Below are positions 6,310 to 9,512 of a stretch of 9,512 nt of DNA, in pieces. The stretch is from an uncultured Eubacterium sp. (GTDB lineage: Bacteria > Bacillota > Clostridia > Lachnospirales > Lachnospiraceae): assembly GCA_910586445.1 (NCBI GenBank), contig CAJUHV010000103.1, positions 1-9,512 on the forward strand, given 5' to 3'. The notes below the pieces were generated by a model. It did not search any database. It was given only the letters and a program-made list of their open reading frames with translations, and had not been told where the DNA came from. The position numbers and the translations under genes are program-made. Each line of letters opens with the position of its first letter. Position 1 is the stretch's first letter.

Positions 6310-7636
6310 AAAACACCCCATTGCTTTCGATCTGCACATCTATTCCTTCTGCTGCCAGGGTTCTGAAAAATATTTTCTGCACAATTGGATTTTTCAGTAC
6401 GGAGCTGAACGTAAATACGAGCGTATCCTGATACGAACAGATCGTCCCTTTCAGCAGCTGCCCCTTGCTCATTGCCAGAAATGCCTGAAACATTTCGATA
6501 TAAGGTTCGTAAACCTCTTTGACTTTTACATTGCCGATATTGGTCACTGTCGTTGTATTTGCCAGCGCCGTCTTTGTATAGACAGACCGGATCGCTATAT
6601 TTTTTATCGAAAGCGGCACGGCACGCATGGCTATATTTTTTTCATTTGACACATTGTAAGAAAAAATATCTTCCAGATTCTCCTTCGTAATCTGCGCACG
6701 CAGGCTCTCTTTTACAATCTGAAGCACTTCTTCCAGTGTATAATTCTCCTTTTCGGTCCGAAACTCCGCAGACACTACGACAAAAAAGTTCTTTGTCGTC
6801 ACTGAATTAAAATACGGGCGCAGGTTTACCGGCACTGCGGCCCGGATTGGCCGGTCTGTTATTGCCCCATGCAGATATCCCTGATAAATGCTCCAGACAA
6901 TCAGCGCCACCAGATATTCATTTATGCTCATTCCATGGCTTTTACACACGCTTTTCAGCTGCGGAATGTTAAAATATCCATGCATGACGCCGAATTCCTG
7001 TGAATGCAGCCTTGGCGCTTTTATAATATAAGCCCTCTCTGACCGGTAATTTTTGGCATGGCTTTTTTTATAGTTCTGCAGGAAACTATCTTCGAGATTC
7101 AAAGAAGTATCCGCACTCAGCCGGTCTCCCTCCTGCTCGCGCAGCTTTGGATGAGACAGGCGCAGGTACTGATAAGTCAGCTCCTTTAAAAAATTTAGGC
7201 CGCCCATGCCGTCTGTGAGCACATGGAACACCTCCAGATTTATGCGGCATTTATAATATGTCACCCGAAACAGGTAGCTGTTATTCCGGTGCTGGATAAT
7301 ATAGCGGCATGGATAGGCAGCCTCTTCTTTGACTTCCGGCGCGGGTTTTCCATTTTCTTCAAAATAATACCAAAAAAATCCGCGGCGCAGCCTTACATTA
7401 AATCCGTCAAACTTGGGAAGAACCATATCCAGTGCTCTCTGCAGCGTATCCCCGATCACCGGCTCTTTTAACGTCACGCTGATCCGGTATACATTTGTCA
7501 TATCATCCCCGGCTATTACCGGAAACAGATGGGCAGTATTATCCAGCTTATCCCACCGCGGTTCGCGGGACCGTCTGGGAGCCTTTATCTTCTGCTGTCT
7601 ATTTTGCTGTTTTAGACTGTTTTCCATTTTTTTCAT
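6302..7636 (-). CDS. Condensation-type acyltransferase (alcohol acetyltransferase-like)
   Basis: 444 residues in the CoA-dependent acyltransferase/condensation-domain fold. The active-site motif HxxxDG is present as HVLTDG (138-143), His138 being the expected general base. A second family-like block is AVPVNLRPYF (267-276), in the region where such proteins have the NLR element before the second half-domain. The two halves of the fold are about 35-200 and 215-435. Related proteins (alcohol acetyltransferases, PapA and WS/DGAT relatives, NRPS condensation domains) join an acyl thioester to an alcohol or amine; the donor and acceptor here cannot be read. The basic N-terminus (KIKAPRRSREPR) may bring it to the membrane. 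It overlaps the next gene by 8 bases. The start is not sharply fixed: the ribosome site is weak (GGAAGAAAGAG) and the ATG three codons downstream is an alternative. Confidence 0.8.
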   Translation of the reverse strand: MKKMENSLKQQNRQQKIKAPRRSREPRWDKLDNTAHLFPVIAGDDMTNVYRISVTLKEPVIGDTLQRALDMVLPKFDGFNVRLRRGFFWYYFEENGKPAPEVKEEAAYPCRYIIQHRNNSYLFRVTYYKCRINLEVFHVLTDGMGGLNFLKELTYQYLRLSHPKLREQEGDRLSADTSLNLEDSFLQNYKKSHAKNYRSERAYIIKAPRLHSQEFGVMHGYFNIPQLKSVCKSHGMSINEYLVALIVWSIYQGYLHGAITDRPIRAAVPVNLRPYFNSVTTKNFFVVVSAEFRTEKENYTLEEVLQIVKESLRAQITKENLEDIFSYNVSNEKNIAMRAVPLSIKNIAIRSVYTKTALANTTTVTNIGNVKVKEVYEPYIEMFQAFLAMSKGQLLKGTICSYQDTLVFTFSSVLKNPIVQKIFFRTLAAEGIDVQIESNGVFYE

Positions 7637-7669
7637 AACTCTTTCTTCCGTACCGGCTTATAGGTATAC

Positions 7670-7714
7670 AAAAAAGAGCCTGCCCCGCCAAAAGGCGATT
7701 TCATATGGACAGGC
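7670..7714 (-). terminator. Strong intrinsic terminator after ilvE
   Basis: On the minus strand GCCTGTCC (7714 to 7707) pairs with GGGCAGGC (7685 to 7678) in eight base pairs with one G-U. Inside it CGCC and GGCG close a TTTT loop. The stem is followed by TCTTTTTT (T run 7675 to 7670). It stands 22 bases after the ilvE stop and 42 bases before the acyltransferase start, so it ends the ilvE transcript. Confidence 0.85.
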
Positions 7715-7735
7715 CGATATAATGAATATAATATT

Positions 7736-8761
7736 TTAGCAGATTTCCCTGATCCAGCCTTTCGGCGCTTCGATATGACCCATCTGAATGCCTGTCAGCG
7801 TGTCATACAGTTTCTGAGTCACCGGCCCCATTTTCTCCATGCCGCTCGGCAGGCAGATCTCACTGCCGTGATCTACGATTTTTCCGACCGGTGAAATAAC
7901 CGCTGCTGTTCCACACAGGCCGCATTCCGCAAAATCCCTGATCTCTTCCAATGCTACTTTCCTCTGCTCTACCTCCATGCCCAGATAGTCCTTTGCAACT
8001 GTCATAAGCGAACGTCTGGTAATGGACGGAAGGATGCTGTCAGACTCAGGCGTTACAATCTTGTTATCTTTTGTCACAAATAAGAAATTGGCTCCGCCTG
8101 TCTCTTCTACATACGTTCTGGAGGCAGGATCCAGATACAGGTTCTCGTCATAGCCTTCCTCATGTGCCTTCACAATCGGATACAGGCTCATTGCATAATT
8201 TAATCCTGCTTTAATATTTCCCGTGCCATGTGGCGCTGCACGGTCAAAATCACACACACGTATTGTCAGCGGTTTTACGCCGCCTTGAAAATACGGCCCT
8301 ACAGGTGTTGTAAAAATACGGAACTGGTATTCATCCGCAGGCTTTACCCCGATTACTGCATTGCTGCCAAACATATACGGGCGGACATACAGTGTGGCAC
8401 CGGAACCATATGGCGGTACATAAGCAGCATTTGCCGCTACTGTCTGCGCTGCTGCCTCTACAAATTTTTCCTGTGGAAACACCGGCATAATCAGCCTCTT
8501 ACAGGAATCTTCCATACGCGCTGCGTTCAAATCCGGGCGGAACATTACGATCTTTCCTTCTTTTGTCTCATACGCCTTTAATCCTTCAAAACAGGTCTGT
8601 GCATACTGAAGCACACCTGCACACTCACTGATCGTAACTGTATCATCTGTAATCAGAGTGCCTTCGTCCCATGCCCCGTTCCGATAATTTGCCACATATC
8701 TCTGATCGGTTTTCCGATAGCTGAATCCAATATTTTCCCAGTCTAAATTCTTCTTTTCCAT
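7736..8761 (-). CDS. ilvE: Branched-chain amino acid aminotransferase
   Basis: Fold-type IV PLP enzyme, 341 residues from the chosen start. Lys184, in HGTGNIKAGLNYA, is the PLP Schiff-base lysine; YVEETGGANF (about 217-226) and SILPSITRRSL supply the usual cofactor-phosphate and substrate contacts, and GTAAVISPVG matches the C-terminal family block. It transfers the amino group between glutamate and the 2-oxoacids of leucine, isoleucine and valine, in the cytoplasm. Length and sequence agree with the long (eukaryote-like, about 340-residue) BCAT class. ATGs at 8785 and 8770 are in frame. The first lies upstream of the AAGGAAGG ribosome site and is unlikely; the second would sit 5 nt after AAGGA and is possible, giving 344 residues. 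I prefer 8761 because relatives begin MEKKNLDW. It has its own promoter and terminator, so it is monocistronic. Confidence 0.95.
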   Translation of the reverse strand: MEKKNLDWENIGFSYRKTDQRYVANYRNGAWDEGTLITDDTVTISECAGVLQYAQTCFEGLKAYETKEGKIVMFRPDLNAARMEDSCKRLIMPVFPQEKFVEAAAQTVAANAAYVPPYGSGATLYVRPYMFGSNAVIGVKPADEYQFRIFTTPVGPYFQGGVKPLTIRVCDFDRAAPHGTGNIKAGLNYAMSLYPIVKAHEEGYDENLYLDPASRTYVEETGGANFLFVTKDNKIVTPESDSILPSITRRSLMTVAKDYLGMEVEQRKVALEEIRDFAECGLCGTAAVISPVGKIVDHGSEICLPSGMEKMGPVTQKLYDTLTGIQMGHIEAPKGWIREIC

Positions 8762-8806
8762 ATTAATCATAACCTTCCTTATCATGCATCTGCTTCACAG
8801 CTGACA

Positions 8807-8824
8807 TACTGTACTAATTTATGA
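8807..8824 (-). promoter_or_regulatory. TWACAGTA motif copy 1 (ilvE leader)
   Basis: Read on the minus strand this 18-mer matches the xre-side repeat (8974-8991) at 13 of 18 positions, including the end TACAGTA. It lies in the ilvE leader, downstream of the expected transcription start near 8859. It is the most degenerate of four copies and counts only as part of the set. Confidence 0.35.
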
Positions 8825-8853
8825 CCGGCAATGCCTTACCTATTTTGGCATAA

Positions 8854-8871
8854 ACTGTAACTATTATTTTA
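8854..8871 (-). promoter_or_regulatory. TWACAGTA motif copy 2, on the ilvE -10 box
   Basis: Minus-strand TAAAATAATAGTTACAGT matches the xre-side repeat at 15 of 17 positions with one inserted A. Its first six bases are the -10 box of ilvE, so a protein bound here would block the promoter. It points in the ilvE direction, as the xre-side copies point towards xre. Confidence 0.55.
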
Positions 8872-8894
8872 CCTCCATGTATTAGTGCTGTCAA
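8866..8894 (-). promoter_or_regulatory. Sigma-A promoter for ilvE
   Basis: On the minus strand a consensus TTGACA (8894 to 8889) and TAAAAT (8871 to 8866) are separated by exactly 17 bases. The start would be near 8859, giving a leader of roughly 98 nt. That leader can form modest stems (TTTATG with CATAAA, TGCC with GGCA) but is too short for a T-box, and no T-box sequence or terminator is seen. Confidence 0.85.
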
Positions 8895-8973
8895 GGAGAG
8901 TTTTCGAGGCAGACATTTTTACTTTCTGCTTTTTTCTTTGTTCCATATATGTTAAAATTGCACTGTGAGTACT

Positions 8974-8991
8974 TAAATAATTCTTACAGTA
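8974..8991 (+). promoter_or_regulatory. 18-bp repeat, candidate operator copy 3
   Basis: TAAATAATTCTTACAGTA is repeated exactly at 9032-9049, 58 bases further on. Both copies are in the xre direction and upstream of its start, where a self-regulating repressor would bind. An AGTA sits just before each copy, extending the likeness with one indel. Confidence 0.6.
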
Positions 8992-9031
8992 TATATATAT
9001 TTCCCTGCAGTTTTAGCATGATTGAAAGTAA

Positions 9032-9049
9032 TAAATAATTCTTACAGTA
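9032..9049 (+). promoter_or_regulatory. 18-bp repeat, candidate operator copy 4
   Basis: Exact second copy of the 18-mer at 8974-8991. It ends 20 bases before the extended -10 element of xre, so a bound protein would touch or adjoin the -35 region. Confidence 0.6.
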
Positions 9050-9069
9050 CACATACTATGATAAGCTTT

Positions 9070-9078
9070 TGGTAAAAT
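9070..9078 (+). promoter_or_regulatory. Extended -10 promoter for xre
   Basis: TGGTAAAAT fits an extended -10 element (TGnTAAAAT). No good -35 is present at 16-18 bases. A start near 9085 leaves a 27-nt leader with the strong ribosome site GGAGGAG at 9100-9106, five bases before the ATG. TATGAT at 9057-9062 is an alternative -10. Confidence 0.4.
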
Positions 9079-9111
9079 ACTATTTCGAATTAATGTTTTG
9101 GAGGAGTCATC

Positions 9112-9450
9112 ATGACTGAACTAGACTATCAGAAAATCGGCAGCAAAATCCGTGCTGCACGTTTAGAAAAGGGCTGGTCTCAGGACAAGCTCTCAGAAAA
9201 ATGCAATATCAGCCTTTCTTTTATGGGGCACATTGAGCGCGGCACCCGCATCATGAGCCTGGAGACATTTGTATCCTTGTGCAATGAGCTGGAGATCAGC
9301 GCAGACCATATATTATGGGATATCGTAAGGCCGTCCGATCCCATTCTGTTAAATATTTTAAACGGAGTGAAGACAAAGGATGCCGTTACTTATTCCAGCT
9401 ATGTCAGAATCATCCGGGCAATTGCAGAGATTATGAGTGACGGCTGCTGA
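9112..9450 (+). CDS. XRE-family (Cro/CI-type) transcription regulator
   Basis: A 112-residue protein. Residues 9-64 form a Cro/CI helix-turn-helix domain: helix 1 GSKIRAARLEKG, helix 2 SQDKLSEKC (23-31) and recognition helix SLSFMGHIERG (34-44), followed by SLETFVSLCNELEISADHIL, the usual end of the domain. About 40 residues remain, with a predicted helix near the end (YVRIIRAIAEIM) that may serve dimerisation; no ligand or protease domain is present. It is divergent from ilvE, with 350 bases between the two starts. Two exact 18-bp repeats lie upstream and degenerate copies lie at the ilvE promoter, so it is a good candidate to control itself and ilvE. The pairing of protein and sites is inferred. 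The start is fixed by GGAGGAG. It is the only plus-strand gene in the window. Confidence 0.88.
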   Translation: MTELDYQKIGSKIRAARLEKGWSQDKLSEKCNISLSFMGHIERGTRIMSLETFVSLCNELEISADHILWDIVRPSDPILLNILNGVKTKDAVTYSSYVRIIRAIAEIMSDGC

Positions 9451-9459
9451 AGGCCCTGG

Positions 9460-9512
9460 AGCGTGTTTGAAAAATGCTTTCCGTGAGATGTGCTTCACAC
9501 TTGGTGGAGAAT
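9460..9512 (+). repeat. Probable dispersed intergenic repeat, copy B (cut by window end)
   Basis: Begins AGCGTGTTTGAAAAATGCTT nine bases after the xre stop and resembles copy A at 2067-2123 (18 of 20 at the start, shared TGGAGAAT at the end). The window stops exactly there. The element may continue into a complementary arm, which cannot be seen. Confidence 0.45.

Noticed and set aside
8762..8859. T-box or attenuator leader in front of ilvE
   Set aside because: The leader is only about 98 nt, has no T-box core sequence, no leader peptide rich in Leu/Ile/Val codons and no terminator before the start.

Overview
The window looks like chromosomal DNA of a gut-type Firmicute, most probably Lachnospiraceae (class Clostridia). 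The reasons are moderate GC, AGGAGG-type ribosome sites, a Csp-like cytoplasmic subtilase, small families (DUF6106-like, DUF6320-like) that I associate with that group, and an IlvE closely matching the form I know there. This placement rests on recognition of protein style, not on a marker gene. Seven of eight genes are on the minus strand; a small XRE regulator at the right end is on the plus strand. No mobile-element gene, CRISPR array, rRNA or tRNA was seen.

Layout from left to right. 1-165 is the 3' flank of the first gene, with two inverted repeats; the distal one (85-123) is a possible terminator. 166-1860 encodes an S8 subtilisin-like protease. 1861-2272 is a 412-base gap rich in structure: a TATAAT box for the protease, a 95-nt nested hairpin followed by a T6 run on the minus strand, a copy of a probable dispersed repeat, a direct repeat and another inverted repeat. 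2273-2776 encodes a two-TM DUF6106-like protein and 2847-4328 a lengthened ClpX-type unfoldase. These two are probably read from one good promoter at 4382-4410.

4446-7636 holds, in transcription order, a condensation-type acyltransferase (HxxxDG), a zinc-ribbon six-TM protein whose start overlaps the acyltransferase stop by 8 bases, and an HSL-type esterase 172 bases further on. An acyl-transfer enzyme, a membrane protein and an ester hydrolase in a row suggest a linked acyl or lipid modification function, but no substrate can be read from the sequence.

7736-8761 is ilvE (branched-chain aminotransferase), with a consensus-like promoter (TTGACA, 17 bp, TAAAAT) and a strong terminator that isolates it from the acyltransferase group. 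Between ilvE and the divergent xre gene (9112-9450) lie four copies of a motif ending in TWACAGT. Two are perfect 18-bp copies on the xre side and two are degenerate, oppositely oriented copies on the ilvE side, one of them on the ilvE -10 box. This is the clearest regulatory signal in the window and suggests that one regulator, perhaps the XRE protein, controls both genes. The window ends inside a second copy of the dispersed repeat seen near 2067.
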